From the NCBI GenBank assembly GCA_024220505.1, contig JAKZZE010000011.1, forward strand, positions 1 to 64,000: a DNA stretch of 64,000 nucleotides, written 5' to 3'. This document shows positions 1 through 11,054 of the stretch, one piece after another. The notes beneath the pieces were generated by a model. The model saw only the letters and a list, made by a program, of their open reading frames with translations, was not told the DNA's origin and did no database searches. The first letter of the stretch is position 1; each line of letters begins with the position of its first letter. Source of the DNA: Rhizopus arrhizus (lineage: Eukaryota; Mucoromycota; Mucoromycetes; Mucorales; Rhizopodaceae). A program made the position numbers and the translations under genes.

Positions 1-943
1 ACATTGTTTACCATTGCAATGGTGCTGAAGGAAGTATTACCTACATGGAACAAACAAGAACTATTAAACATTGGAGATGTAATGACATGATAGTTAATCA
101 GGAAACCGGTAAAAAATGTTGTAATGGACGTCAAATAGCTGTACGAAATGCTTCCCTTTTTAGTCATCGAAACTTACCAAGCTATGATACACTATCCATT
201 CTTTACCTTTGGAGTTTACAAATACGCCGCATGACAATTTCTACCATGGTTGGATGCTCTCCTAATACAGTACGTAAAACATTAACAGATTGGTACCAAG
301 TCTTACAAGAAGATTTGCAACAAAACGACTGTAAAATTGGAGGCTATGATGCGGATGGAAATCCAATCGTGGTAGAAATTGATGAATCAAAGTTTGGAAA
401 AAGAAAATATCATCGTGGACACCGTGTGGAGGGTGTTTGGGTGGTTGGTGGTGTGGAAAAGACACCTGAACGAAAGTGTTTTCTTGTTGTAGTTAATAGC
501 AGAAACACGGAAACGACGGATACAATTATTCAAAATTTTGTTGCAGATGGATCCATAGTACATACAGACTGTTGGCGAGCCTATGAAAATATGGTAAACC
601 TTGGAATGAACTTAACACATCGAACTGTCAACCATAATGTAACATTTTGTGATGGCAATCGGCATACTAACACTATCGAGAGTAACAATAACATTACTAT
701 ATACAAAGGTTTATAGGTCAAGATCATTCTAAAATTTCTTTAGGAACTTGGAATGGAATAAAAATGAATGTAACTCCTGCCCTCAGAACGAAGAAAATGG
801 TACCTTGGTTGCTAATTGAGTTGATTTGGCAAAGGAAGCACCATAACAATATCTTTAACGGTATAATAAGTTGCCTTAAGAGTGTTAGCTTCGATCGAGC
901 TCAACGTAATCCTGCCTGGTTAGCAGAACTTGCTGCAGAATAA
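1..943 (+). CDS. Merlin/ISXO2-type (IS1595-like) DDE transposase, 5' end cut by window edge
   Basis: The reading frame is open from the window edge (in frame from base 3), so the true start lies upstream. A cysteine-rich N-terminal stretch (YHCNG, WRCND, KCCNG) resembles the zinc ribbon of IS1595/ISXO2 transposases. A helix-turn-helix-like segment (MTISTMVGCSPNTV) follows. The DDE residues are visible as EIDESKFGKRKY, IVHTDCWRAY and HTNTIES. The frame stops at 714-716, but removing 682-716 (GTAACA...TTATAG, 35 bases) rejoins it in phase to a frame ending at 943 that carries the expected family C-terminus. Either this is a very short intron or the gene has a frameshift. It is a transposon gene, related to the one at 14046-15150. 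Confidence 0.75.
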
Positions 944-1399
944 ATAATATTAATAATAAGAAATAAAAATAAAAACGTTTGTTGAAATGTTGTTGTTAAT
1001 ATTATCTGCAGGAAGTATTATAAACACTTTATGTAAAAAAATAGCCAAAGTGTTAAAATAATCAATTAAACAAAACATATTGCGATAATATTCGTTTTTG
1101 TGCGTCTACAACATTAAATACGCTCATTCTAAAACGATTAGATGCTGAACCAATAGTCCTAACAAGTTGGATTCCAAAACAATAGTACAGTATTCAGCAC
1201 AATTTCGGTTTTAAACTGTTACGATCAGATTTTGCTGTATAAACCAAGCTTATTACAGAATAGTAATAAAAACGTCAAAACAAAAAAGGGAATACAATGA
1301 AGTATGTGCTTCAAGGGATTTGTTTCTGAGAAGAAAACAAGTATTGCATCAAAAAAAATATTGTACAGAAAAAAAGTGAAGAAAATTATATGTTTCCAT
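944..1399. other. A+T-rich flank with no gene seen
   Basis: No supported coding region. It probably includes the 3' flank and end of the Merlin-like element, but I could not pair an inverted repeat with the left end because that lies outside the window. Confidence 0.4.
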
Positions 1400-1478
1400 T
1401 GTTTTAATCGCACGATTAAGTAAAAAAATTAAACAAAAAAACAATAGCAGTAATATAAAATTAAAATCCTTCTTTATT

Positions 1479-1819
1479 TGAAGTGTTTTAAGTATTTTAA
1501 AATAGGACAAAGAAGAATTAACGAGACCAAACAATAGTTCTAAAGTCGAATACTTTTATTAAAGAAAGATTTCAAGGCTATTTATATTAGTTGAGCGAGA
1601 CCTGAGATTAGATGACAAAAATAGTTACGACCGATATGATTTGACATGTATAAGAAAAATTTTATAGACTGATGTTAATAATCAACTGTTGAGATGAAAG
1701 TGAAACTTGGCTGTTTAGGGCAGTGATAATTATCAGGTTCTATTCTTATTCAAACTCATTTGTAAAGATTTAGTCCAGAATGATAAGACTGTATCTTATT
1801 GACATGTCAAAACATGACA
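1479..1819 (-). repeat. 3' LTR of the chromovirus
   Basis: 341 bp. In the element's orientation it starts TGTCATGTTTTGACATG and ends CACTTCA. It appears identical to 7488-7828. Confidence 0.95.
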
Positions 1820-1833
1820 TTGCCCCCTTCCAG
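1820..1833 (-). promoter_or_regulatory. Polypurine tract of the chromovirus
   Basis: On the minus strand the sequence immediately before the 3' LTR reads CTGGAAGGGGGCAA. This is the position and composition of the plus-strand priming tract of LTR retroelements. Confidence 0.7.
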
Positions 1834-2241
1834 GTTGTAACTATCTTTTCTGGAATTAATGTGGCAAGTGAAAATATGTTTGTTTAAGTGAATGTCGAAA
1901 ATGAGGTTTGAGATGTCAAGATGAGCTCTATTTGTTGTAAGAAATAGGTGCTTGGTAGGGTTAAGTCATATAACGTATAGTAGCTCTTTATATAAACATA
2001 TAAAGTATAGTGTTCAAGAATGGAACAAAGCATTTAGGCGATAATAAACCCTGAACAGGAATTTATTGCTAAAGTGATGTTTGTCTGTAAATGTGACTGC
2101 GTACAAATGTGCATATTGAAAAATATTAAGGTATGAGAAAAAATTCATTTTTTACTATCCTTGTAAATATTTTATAATTGCGTAATTTGCTGGTAACGTA
2201 TATGTATAGTTAATGAAAGTTGGTGGAAGAAGGTCAATGTA
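1834..2241. other. Untranslated 3' region of the chromovirus
   Basis: Between the end of the polyprotein gene and the polypurine tract. No reading frame or structure that I can support. Confidence 0.6.
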
Positions 2242-5200
2242 TTAACGTCTGTTTCTTTTAGAGTTAGTTACACTGCGATGCACGTTTTTTCTTTTCTTGA
2301 TTGTATCTTTTTTAGGAACAAGTTGAACCTCGCGCGCTGGTTCTTGTTCACTTAGACGTGACCAATATTTTTGGATCGGTCTGTAATCATGGAAATGACT
2401 AGCCGGTTCCCAAGTGTCATCTTCTTCTCCATAACCTTTCCATCGAACTTTATATAAGTAATTACCCGGTGATCCCTTATGGTGTAGAACTGCTTCAACA
2501 TCGTATGATTCAGATTGATCAGTATTGGATAAGGATACTTCCTGGGAAATAACCTTTATTTGCGATGGAGGTACATCTCTTGGTAAGAGTGCTCCAGTTG
2601 CATCAACCAACACATATGAACCACCTTGAGTTTTTCTTTTGACAGTATAATTACCAACGTAGAGGGGATCACTTTTTGCAACACGGTTTACATTCTTGAG
2701 CGTGACTTGACTACCAGTGGGGATATCGGATAAAATTCTGTGAGTTTGGTTGAACTTGTCTCGAGAAGCAGCTTGTGAAGTTTTTATTTTTTCACGAATA
2801 GGAGGTAAGACAGTGTCATTAAACTCGTTAATTCTAGTTTCTAATTGTTTCATCGTTTCAGGCGATTTAGTTTTGTCCAGCACGTTATTATAATCCTTGT
2901 TTTCATTGGGACGTCTTGCAAACATCAATGAGAAAGGTCTAGTGCCGTGTAAAGCTGTATGCGTATTGTTGAGGGCTTCTTGGGTACTGTCAACATACAA
3001 GTCCCAATCCTCAGTTCTGCCTTGTAATCTTTTGTGCAAAATATTTTTTGCTTTGCCAACCCATCGTTCAACTATACCGTTAGCTCGGGGATGATAAGCT
3101 GATATGAGACGATGATCAATACCGGATGATTCAACATACAGTCTGACGAGTTCATTGACATACTCAGTACCATTATCACTTTGGATAATTTTTGGTCGAC
3201 CAAAGAGCGATAAGATACTCCTTAATGCAAGTGCAATAGTGAGAGAAGATTTATCGGGCAAGGCTTTGAGTACACAATATCGTGTAAAGACGTCTACTAC
3301 CAGAAGGATGTATTGATTACCTTGTACTGAAGTAGGGAAAGGTCCGGCTGTATCGATACAGATGTGATCCCAAGGTGCATCAGCATAGATTGAGGTCAAG
3401 GGATTGTATCCGTGCTTTGCGATATTAAATTTTTGGCAATCAGGACAACTACGTATTATTTCAAGTGCATCTTCCTTGAGCTTTGTCCAGTGAATACCAT
3501 CACTATGTAAAGCTGTTACGATTGCTTGAGCTACACGGTGTCCCTCTAAATGTGTATCCATGAGTAGCTTTTGTCTGTCTTCTGGTGCTGGGGTCATCAA
3601 GTCAGCAGGCATCATCATTCTGGATGTAAGAATAGATCCGTTAGAATTGATAATTTGGGAAGTGACGATTGTTTTGATGGTTTTATTATCCTCCTCTAGC
3701 GTTTTTTCAGGTTCGAAAAGACGCGACAAAGCATCTGGTAGAATATTTTGAATACCAGGTCGATGGATGATTTTGAAGTTATAATCCAGTATAGTATCCA
3801 GCCAATTGATCATCATAGCGTTAGCTACAGGCTGGGTGTGGAGATAAGTTATGGCCTTGTGATCAGTATATAAGGTGAATGGATTACCCCACAAAAATGG
3901 ATGAAACTTCTTTAGTGCAAATATCACTGCTAATAGCTCACGTTTAGTGGTAGAATAATTCTTTTCAGATGTAGAAAGTGAGCGTGCCATGAAACCGATA
4001 TATCGAGTCTCATTTTTGATAACTTGGTAAAGAACAGCACCAATTGAATAGTTACTAGCATCAGTAGCAACATAAAAAGGTTGTTCTAGATCTGGATGAT
4101 GAAGAAGTGGCGCAGAAGACAATAATGCCTTGATCTTTTCAAAAGCTCTTTCTTGTTCAGATGTCCAAAGTTTATCAAGTTTACCTTCGAAACGTAATTT
4201 GTCCAAAGGTGCAGTGACTTCAGAAATATTTGGCAAGTATTTTCTAAAATAATTTACCAGTCCTAAAAAGCGTTGAATCTCTTTTCCAGATGAAGGTCTA
4301 GGCCAAGTCAAAGCGTTTGTAACTTTACGAGGATCGAGTCGAGACCCTTTGGCATCAACACAGAAACCAAGCAAGTAAACAGTAGACTGCGCAAAATGAC
4401 ACTTGTCTGGGTTAAGGATCAAATTCACTTTAGTTAATCTCTGAATTATGTTTTGCACATGTGTGATGTGTTCCTCATAAGACTTGGAGAATATGATGAT
4501 ATCATCAACAAAAGCCTGTGCATAAGGTAAATCACGTAACACTATATTAATCACTCGTTGATAACGGGAAGCAATATGTTTCAAACCAAATGGACAACCT
4601 CTAAATTGGTATTGTTGACCTTCAAAAGTGAATGTGGTCTTAATACGATCAGGCTCATAGATTTGGAATCGATGAAATGCTTGTCGAAGATCAAGAGTGG
4701 TAAAAATAGTTGATCCTTGTAATCGATCGAAAATCTCTTCAATCTTTGGAATAGGATGTCTATCATTTGACACAAGAATAGAATTTAACAAGCGAGGACC
4801 GAGACAGGGTCGATGTCCTGTGAGATTACCAAGCAAGTCTTTCTTAGGTGCCAATGTTAAAGGAGAATTCCAATCTGAATTAGGTGATGCACGTTCAATA
4901 ACTTCATCCTTTAACCAAGTGTCAATACATTTACGCATGATTGGTAGTAATTTAAAAGGAGTACGATATGGTGCACGGTAAGCAGTTTTTCCTTTAACAG
5001 TATCTAAACGTATAACTGACTCTGGTACAGTACAGAATGAATTCTTTGGTATTAAGGCATTTTGATCAACAAATGGTTTAACAGCATTATGGAAATGAGC
5101 TTGTTGCTCAGGTGTACCGAAAGGAGCTTTGTTAGGTTCAGGTGTATCATCCGTAATCTCTTTGTTAATAACTGGTGCAAGATTAGGATGTCTGATAGCT

Positions 5201-6522
5201 AAGTCGGTAACAAGAATGTTTAACTTGTGCATCAGATCTAACCCTATTACAACTTCAGTATCCAAGGAAAGAGGAAGGACTTCAAAAGAATGGGATGTAT
5301 GAATAAGATTTTTATCATTATCACCGTAAATAACACTTAATGGAAATTTGGTTGTACCGAAACGTTTACTAACATTATCACTTGTAGCAAGTATAACGGA
5401 ACCAGATACATTTCTATCAACTGCAATATTATATTTATTAACAAAATTTGTGTCTATCGAGCTAAAAGACGAACCACTATCAACCAGAGCCATAGTGTTC
5501 ACGTTTTCTATAGTGATAGGTACAATTAAAGAATGGTTAGTACTTTTAAATACTTCATTCTGTTTTGTTAATTTCTTACAATCATAGTTAACTGGATAGC
5601 CCTCGTCATCTACGTCCATCAAGTTGCTATCACCACTAGACACCTTGGAAGATGCCTGTTGTGGTCTAGCTTGAGGAGTGATGGTGAGGTTAGGCTTGCT
5701 ACCATTGGATCTTGAAGTGTCCAAGCGAACAGAACGTATAGCCTTACCAGGGCCATGATAGGGTTTGTCGCGAGGACAGCGAGCAGCATGTTCTTTGGAC
5801 CATGGAACATTACCAGAGCAACGATAACAAATTTTGGCGGCAGAGACAAATGATAAAGGTCGACTGGATGTAGCAGGAAGAGAGGTAACCGAGGAAGAGT
5901 TTTGCTTCAGCAAGTCCTTGTATTTATTGCACCTTTCAGTGGGATGATTGGCAATACCATGGATGGCGCAGCGGAACTTGTTCTTCATACTACCCATAGA
6001 GACTCTTTTAACATTTGCAAGTTGGTTATTTGATGTTTCCAAGTTGTTTGGATTGTACTTCGATGCTTCTGTTCCTTTTGAAAGGAGAGGCGAGGATGAA
6101 GTTTTTAATCCATAGTCTTGACGATTAGATGAGCCTGTTTCTGAACAAAGGTTTGATGACAGGACCATTCGTGCTTTGGCAGCAACTTTTGCCACAGAGT
6201 CTTGTTGATCTCGACCAAGATTTAACAAGGAACGAGAGACCTCCTGACGTAAAAAGCCTGGTAAAGCACGCTTGTAAATAGAAGCAGTCCTGATGTCATC
6301 ATCCCATTTAGCAGCCCTTCGAATACGTTGAAATCGATCTGTAAAGGCTTCGATCGACTCAGTTGAAAGCATTTTCAGTGATAAGAGCTGGTCCATGTAC
6401 TCTAATTCTTGAGCTACGTCTTGAGCGGCATAGGTCTTGACAATGATTTTTCTCACTTCAGACCAAGTCAAATTACGCCCTTTTAGAACCTCGTTAAACC
6501 ATGACCGTTGATCTCGGTTCAT
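2242..6522 (-). CDS. Ty3/gypsy Gag-Pol polyprotein with C-terminal chromodomain
   Basis: 1,426 residues from the first ATG after the inserted LTR. Domains in order: capsid-like Gag (1-115), a zinc-knuckle-like cysteine/histidine segment (about 231-250, CYRCSG...HAARCP), aspartic protease (DSGSS, about 348), reverse transcriptase (TLDLRQAFH; FVDDIII near 671), RNase H (ATDAS near 820), integrase with zinc-binding HHCC region and DDE residues (CIDTAG near 1054, QSDNG near 1117, NGIVERW near 1152), and a chromodomain (about 1342-1390, YKVRWKGYGEEDDTWEP). All catalytic motifs look intact. Before the solo LTR insertion the frame ran on without a stop from the Gag start at 7453, so the present first ATG is not the ancestral start. 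The chromodomain would direct integration to modified chromatin. Confidence 0.95.
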   Translation of the reverse strand: MNRDQRSWFNEVLKGRNLTWSEVRKIIVKTYAAQDVAQELEYMDQLLSLKMLSTESIEAFTDRFQRIRRAAKWDDDIRTASIYKRALPGFLRQEVSRSLLNLGRDQQDSVAKVAAKARMVLSSNLCSETGSSNRQDYGLKTSSSPLLSKGTEASKYNPNNLETSNNQLANVKRVSMGSMKNKFRCAIHGIANHPTERCNKYKDLLKQNSSSVTSLPATSSRPLSFVSAAKICYRCSGNVPWSKEHAARCPRDKPYHGPGKAIRSVRLDTSRSNGSKPNLTITPQARPQQASSKVSSGDSNLMDVDDEGYPVNYDCKKLTKQNEVFKSTNHSLIVPITIENVNTMALVDSGSSFSSIDTNFVNKYNIAVDRNVSGSVILATSDNVSKRFGTTKFPLSVIYGDNDKNLIHTSHSFEVLPLSLDTEVVIGLDLMHKLNILVTDLAIRHPNLAPVINKEITDDTPEPNKAPFGTPEQQAHFHNAVKPFVDQNALIPKNSFCTVPESVIRLDTVKGKTAYRAPYRTPFKLLPIMRKCIDTWLKDEVIERASPNSDWNSPLTLAPKKDLLGNLTGHRPCLGPRLLNSILVSNDRHPIPKIEEIFDRLQGSTIFTTLDLRQAFHRFQIYEPDRIKTTFTFEGQQYQFRGCPFGLKHIASRYQRVINIVLRDLPYAQAFVDDIIIFSKSYEEHITHVQNIIQRLTKVNLILNPDKCHFAQSTVYLLGFCVDAKGSRLDPRKVTNALTWPRPSSGKEIQRFLGLVNYFRKYLPNISEVTAPLDKLRFEGKLDKLWTSEQERAFEKIKALLSSAPLLHHPDLEQPFYVATDASNYSIGAVLYQVIKNETRYIGFMARSLSTSEKNYSTTKRELLAVIFALKKFHPFLWGNPFTLYTDHKAITYLHTQPVANAMMINWLDTILDYNFKIIHRPGIQNILPDALSRLFEPEKTLEEDNKTIKTIVTSQIINSNGSILTSRMMMPADLMTPAPEDRQKLLMDTHLEGHRVAQAIVTALHSDGIHWTKLKEDALEIIRSCPDCQKFNIAKHGYNPLTSIYADAPWDHICIDTAGPFPTSVQGNQYILLVVDVFTRYCVLKALPDKSSLTIALALRSILSLFGRPKIIQSDNGTEYVNELVRLYVESSGIDHRLISAYHPRANGIVERWVGKAKNILHKRLQGRTEDWDLYVDSTQEALNNTHTALHGTRPFSLMFARRPNENKDYNNVLDKTKSPETMKQLETRINEFNDTVLPPIREKIKTSQAASRDKFNQTHRILSDIPTGSQVTLKNVNRVAKSDPLYVGNYTVKRKTQGGSYVLVDATGALLPRDVPPSQIKVISQEVSLSNTDQSESYDVEAVLHHKGSPGNYLYKVRWKGYGEEDDTWEPASHFHDYRPIQKYWSRLSEQEPAREVQLVPKKDTIKKRKNVHRSVTNSKRNRR

Positions 6523-6544
6523 CTTGATTGGGACCAGGCGAGAC

Positions 6545-6885
6545 TGAAGTGTTTTAAGTATTCAAAAATAAGATAAAGAACAATTAACGAGACCGAACAA
6601 TAGTTCTAAAGTCGAATACTTTTATTAAAGAAAGATTTCAAGGCTATTTATATTAGTTGAGCAAGACCTGAGATTAGATGACAAAAATAGTTACGACCGA
6701 TATGATTTGACATGTATAAGAAAAATTTTATAGACTGATGTTAATAATCAACTGTTGAGATGAAAGTGAAACTTGGCTGTTTAGGGCAGTGATAATTATC
6801 AGGTTCTATTCTTATTCAAACTCATTTGTAAAGATTTAGTCCAGAATGATAAGACTGTATCTTATTGACATGTCAAAACATGACA
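6545..6885 (-). mobile_element. Solo LTR of the same family inserted in gag
   Basis: 341 bp, flanked by GAGAC at 6540-6544 and 6886-6890. It differs from the outer LTRs at about seven positions, nearly all in its first 60 bases (left end). Removing it with one GAGAC copy restores an unbroken reading frame across gag. It therefore began as a separate insertion that later lost its interior by LTR-LTR recombination. Confidence 0.92.
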
Positions 6886-7453
6886 GAGACCAACTAGAAT
6901 CAACAGACAGACCATTTGATTCAATGATTAAAGAGAAGGTGTCAAGTAAGTCTTCTACAGAGTCGTGTACATCGGCATCTTTTCTCCAGATATTACCACT
7001 CCATTGCCAGACAGGAAGATCGGGTGGGATAATGTGAGCTGACCGAGGGTTAAAAGCAGTACTTGAGAGGCCAGAACTGAAAGCAGCATTACCTACCGGT
7101 GTAGGAGGAGTAATACAGAAAGCTTGAGCATCATCTAAAAACTGGATACAGTTCTTTATATTAACTGCTTGCTCTTGTAGCTTGGTTAGCTCTTCTTGAG
7201 GAGCTCCAGTCACCACAGCACGAGCAATCTGTTGTCGAAGGTCTGTCAACGTAACTCTTAGACCCATAACAGCATCAATAGAGGGATCTTCTTTTAATTC
7301 AAAACGGTTTGAAGTAGTAAAAGCAGCCTCTTCAACAATAGCCATTTCTATGTCTTCACTGACTCTTGATGTCTCTTCTTGTTTATCAATGTTACCTTTT
7401 TCATTAAGGGAAGGAACTTGAGTGGATTGATCGTCGTCAGCCATATTTTGCAA
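6836..7453 (-). pseudogene. N-terminal Gag segment, separated from Pol by the solo LTR
   Basis: 205 residues, of which the last 18 or so come from the inserted LTR and the first 187 are genuine Gag (7453 to about 6886). The segment is acidic and Gln/Glu-rich, with predicted helices around LRVTLTDLRQQIARAV and a PDLPVWQW segment preceding the capsid region now at the start of the 2242-6522 reading frame. The inserted LTR supplies the stop, so this copy cannot make a normal Gag-Pol. Confidence 0.85.
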
Positions 7454-7487
7454 TTTTAAACAAGAGTTCAGAATTCGTTAAAAAAAA

Positions 7488-7828
7488 TGAAGTGTTTTAA
7501 GTATTTTAAAATAGGACAAAGAAGAATTAACGAGACCAAACAATAGTTCTAAAGTCGAATACTTTTATTAAAGAAAGATTTCAAGGCTATTTATATTAGT
7601 TGAGCGAGACCTGAGATTAGATGACAAAAATAGTTACGACCGATATGATTTGACATGTATAAGAAAAATTTTATAGACTGATGTTAATAATCAACTGTTG
7701 AGATGAAAGTGAAACTTGGCTGTTTAGGGCAGTGATAATTATCAGGTTCTATTCTTATTCAAACTCATTTGTAAAGATTTAGTCCAGAATGATAAGACTG
7801 TATCTTATTGACATGTCAAAACATGACA
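7488..7828 (-). repeat. 5' LTR of the chromovirus
   Basis: 341 bp, appears identical to 1479-1819. It is followed on the minus strand by TTTTTTTAACG and then, 35 bases on, the Gag ATG. Confidence 0.95.
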
Positions 7829-9424
7829 TTATTGCAGATTTCTTTATATTGCGAAAACGCCTTGCTGTAGGGATAAAAAGTTGGCATCTATTTATATTCT
7901 TTGTGAGCGTAGATATAAAAGATATAGACTCGGTCACGATGTCGTGCTGAAGAACCAATGATTAAGCTAAAGCTTGTCGATGTTCTAATATATGCATCTG
8001 ATATTGAACAATAGAAATAATAACCAGTCAATTAACTTTGATCTAAGTACTTTTGGAGTTGACAATTGATTAGACGCTCTAGGATGACAGATATTGATCT
8101 TATTGTTCTAAATTTGGAAAAGTGTCGAATTGTTCAATTATAGTTTAGTCTTTTGTGTATCGTTATTTATTTTAATACAACTGATATCATATAGAAAATA
8201 ACTATGTTTACAACAACCATAAGAAAATATAATATCAATAATCCTTTTTCTACCTTGTTATATGGCGCCTTATAACCCTCATGATTAAATAGTATAGCGA
8301 AAAAGAAATAATCCGGTATTGTTATTGGTTTTTCAAATAGATTATTTTTAACTTTGTCAACTTTATTAATAGGAGTAGGTCCTTTTGTTTTCAAACTTAT
8401 TTTTCACTAATTACTGACCAACCGTAATTTAAGAATTTCTAGTATTCATTTGTTAAACTATAATATTGTCTTACTAAGTTATCTTTAATATTCATAGTTT
8501 TCATTTTTTATCTAGTAAAATTCAATTCTGTATATTAAGATAAAAATTAGAATAATAGTTTTTCATCATTATACAGTAATGAGTAATAGATGAATATATA
8601 TGATTATTGTTTAGGAAAGGGGAGCTTTAGGTAAATATAATATAGCAATCAAAGATAAAGAAATACTGTTAGAACTTGGTATCTCTTTATTAAGTTAAAA
8701 TAACTATTATCAGATAAAAAAATAAATTCTACATGTAAAAAGTGAGAGTATTTATAGACATGATACGGATAAAGAATTAGGACAGATTTATAATCAATTT
8801 GACAGAATAGATGATTACTATTTCTAATTATTAGTTTAGCCTGTTCCTAGCTTGTATTGTCAATTATGCTATTGGGATGGTTTCAGATATAACTACAGTG
8901 GGTCAAAAAACTGCACCAACGTAACCTAGTTTTTCGGAAATAAGAGCATAGGTCTGTCAGTTTAACAGCAAACATTATGAAACTTGAACCAAACAAATTT
9001 AATACTATTATGACTTATTGACAAAACTTTCAAATTCAGACGCTGAGTATACATTTAAAGCGCGTCCAGAAAAAAGCGGAGGTCGGTTGGTGCAGTTTTT
9101 TGACTTTTAAAATAAAAGTAGGTTTGATATGATATGTCCGGACTGAGACATTTCCGGCAGATTTAAATTAGTCTGTGAAGTACCTAGTCACACTGGGGAC
9201 CCTAAAATAAACTTTTTTGCAATTTTTTTTCTTTTTTTTTCTTTCCTACTTTACCCAAACGCATCATACATTGCCAGTGTCCATTGATCATTAAAAATGC
9301 CCAAAACGCTTCCATCCCATGTTCAAAATAGTATCAAAGTGCTATTAGAAGATAGCGTTGACCCTACCAGTCATTGGAAATCGAGTTGGAGTGCATAGAA
9401 ATACCGTTAATAGGTATGCAAATA

Positions 9425-11054
9425 CAGTAGCGGACAAAACTGGTGCACAAAACTTAAAATTAACATTGTATCTCCGCCATATGTCTGCGACTTTTGTGGT
9501 ATATACCATCTGAAAGACAGTCTAAAATATACATTACGTTATGTAAACCGGAACTGTGCCGGACATCCTTCAGGCATAAGGTCATTTTTAGTGATTTTTT
9601 GCATATTTCAATTTTCGCCAAAAATGTAGTGCTTGTCTAGCCTTCTTTCAATTTTCCCCAAATCTCTCCCGTTTGCTTTCAGATTTCACAGCAGATTAGT
9701 AAATTCTAGTAGCTCTTAAAAAATATATAAAACTGTACTTATTTTGTATTTCCCATTGAGCCCCCCCTTTTGTTTTTACCCTATTCACTATAACAAAGTA
9801 CTAGCCTTATATGTTTAAGAAAATAAGCAACTGTAAAAATGAAACTCTGAGATCTCGAATACACTTAGTTCGTACGACAACAGATATTCCTAGAGTAACA
9901 AGAATCTCTAAATGGACAATCAACAGGAGAAAGAGGGAAGAAAGAAACTTAATGTCTTGTGATCATGAAGGTATTCCGCTATTAGCCTGAAAAGTTATTA
10001 GTTCAGTCATCAACCTAGAGCTTGGACAAGGTCCGCTACACACAGTTCCTGATGCTCAGCACATTTTGAGGACCTTAAGATACAGTGTTAGCAGACTGTC
10101 AGCCTAAAGGCACAGTAGGAAGCTAGATTTTGAGTCTGGAAGTAAGGAATCGAAGAATTTCATCAGCTGTATAAGTCGGAAAAAGCGATGAATGTGGTAT
10201 CACGACAAGCCATTGTATACTATAGAGGGCTGGAAGTCTTCTATCTTTAGCAATGAAACAAATATGAACATTATGGATGCAGACAGTATACACTAATATT
10301 GAAAGCAAGTCGAGCAACCTTAGCGATTTTTTCACGGTGATCAAACAATGAAGCATGCTGGCTGCTCTGTTATGTTTTAAGGCTGTATTAGATATTGAGG
10401 ACCAGAATATGTGTGTCAGGTATACGATGGTATAATGAACTCATAAATATACACATATATTTCGCTTACTTCATACCACAAAAGCCTAGCGTATAGTAGT
10501 CTAAAACGTCGTAATCTCTCGTTTCAGTATGACAATGACACAAGGCACAAGTCAACGCATGTCACAAACTCAATATTTGATAACAGCGCTTCTGTGCTAC
10601 AAGTTTAGCCGCCACTAATCCCGGCCTAAGTCCGCTTAAGCATGCCAGGTGGCAATTGATGGCAAAGGTATGATGATACGACACTAGATCAAAAAGGGTC
10701 GATGATCTTTGGAAAAGAATAGTTAAAGAGCCGGGTTCTTTTACTGAAAATGATATACACGCATATTATTAGCATATGCAAAGAAGAACATCCGATGATA
10801 TCAAGAGATGAGATGATTATATAAAGTCTAAGATTTTAGCCACTTTTGCGGTTTTTAGAAAATATAAAATTTTATAAATTTAAAACACGCTCATCGCTCA
10901 GTTTTAACACTGTCATGCTTAGAACATACATAAATTACAATGACTAGTATATCCTCCTTCTAGTACAGTTTCATGACTATTGCAACTACCATGAGCAGGT
11001 AATGGTGGTTAAAAGCTGAAAAAAAGTTTTGTGCACCAGTTTTGTCCGCTACTG
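9425..11054 (+). mobile_element. Second, nested Tc1 element
   Basis: 1,630 bp with about 31-bp inverted ends (CAGTAGCGGACAAAACTGGT at the left, its complement at the right) and TA on both sides (9423-9424, 11055-11056). It carries a more decayed Tc1 transposase: fragments reading IFSNETNMNI, KHAGCSVMF and YDNDTRHKS are recognisable between 9840 and 10620, separated by stops. It landed in the transposase gene of the outer Tc1. Confidence 0.85.
9840..10620 (+). pseudogene. Relic Tc1 transposase of the inner element
   Basis: No intact frame. Conceptual translation in shifting frames shows the catalytic IFSNET (cf. IFSDET), a KHAGCSVMF block and YDNDTRHKS (cf. DNDPKH), in the correct family order. 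Confidence 0.65.

Larger units (their letters stand above)
1479..7828 (-). mobile_element. Complete chromodomain Ty3/gypsy retrotransposon (chromovirus)
   Basis: The element is 6,350 bp and transcribed leftwards. Its 341-bp LTRs at 7488-7828 (5') and 1479-1819 (3') look identical by eye, implying very recent insertion. The 5-bp target duplication TTATT is present at 1474-1478 and 7829-7833, and the empty site is preserved at 15893-15897. A purine-rich tract (GGAAGGGGGCAA in the element's orientation) abuts the 3' LTR. I found no conventional tRNA primer-binding site after the 5' LTR, which is followed by a T run. Gag and pol form one reading frame broken only by a solo LTR at 6545-6885. Confidence 0.95.
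1400..8219. repeat. Older LTR-like repeat (copy A), split by the Ty3/gypsy element
   Basis: Bases 1400-1478 plus 7829-8215 together match, almost base for base, the continuous stretch 15819-16279. The repeat begins TG and ends CA (TGTTTTAATCG ... GTTTACAACA), the usual form of an LTR. A CCAT sequence lies immediately left (1396-1399) and again at 8217-8220, a possible short target duplication. Near its left end is a palindrome, TTAATCG-CA-CGATTAA. The retroelement at 1479-7828 interrupts it at TTATT. Confidence 0.7.

Noticed and set aside
7440..7487. Primer-binding site of the chromovirus
   Set aside because: Sequence after the 5' LTR does not look like any tRNA 3' end ending in CCA; self-priming cannot be judged by eye.
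8167..8394. 75-codon minus-strand frame with hydrophobic end
   Set aside because: Its 3' half lies in the old LTR-like repeat; no family, no partner exons.
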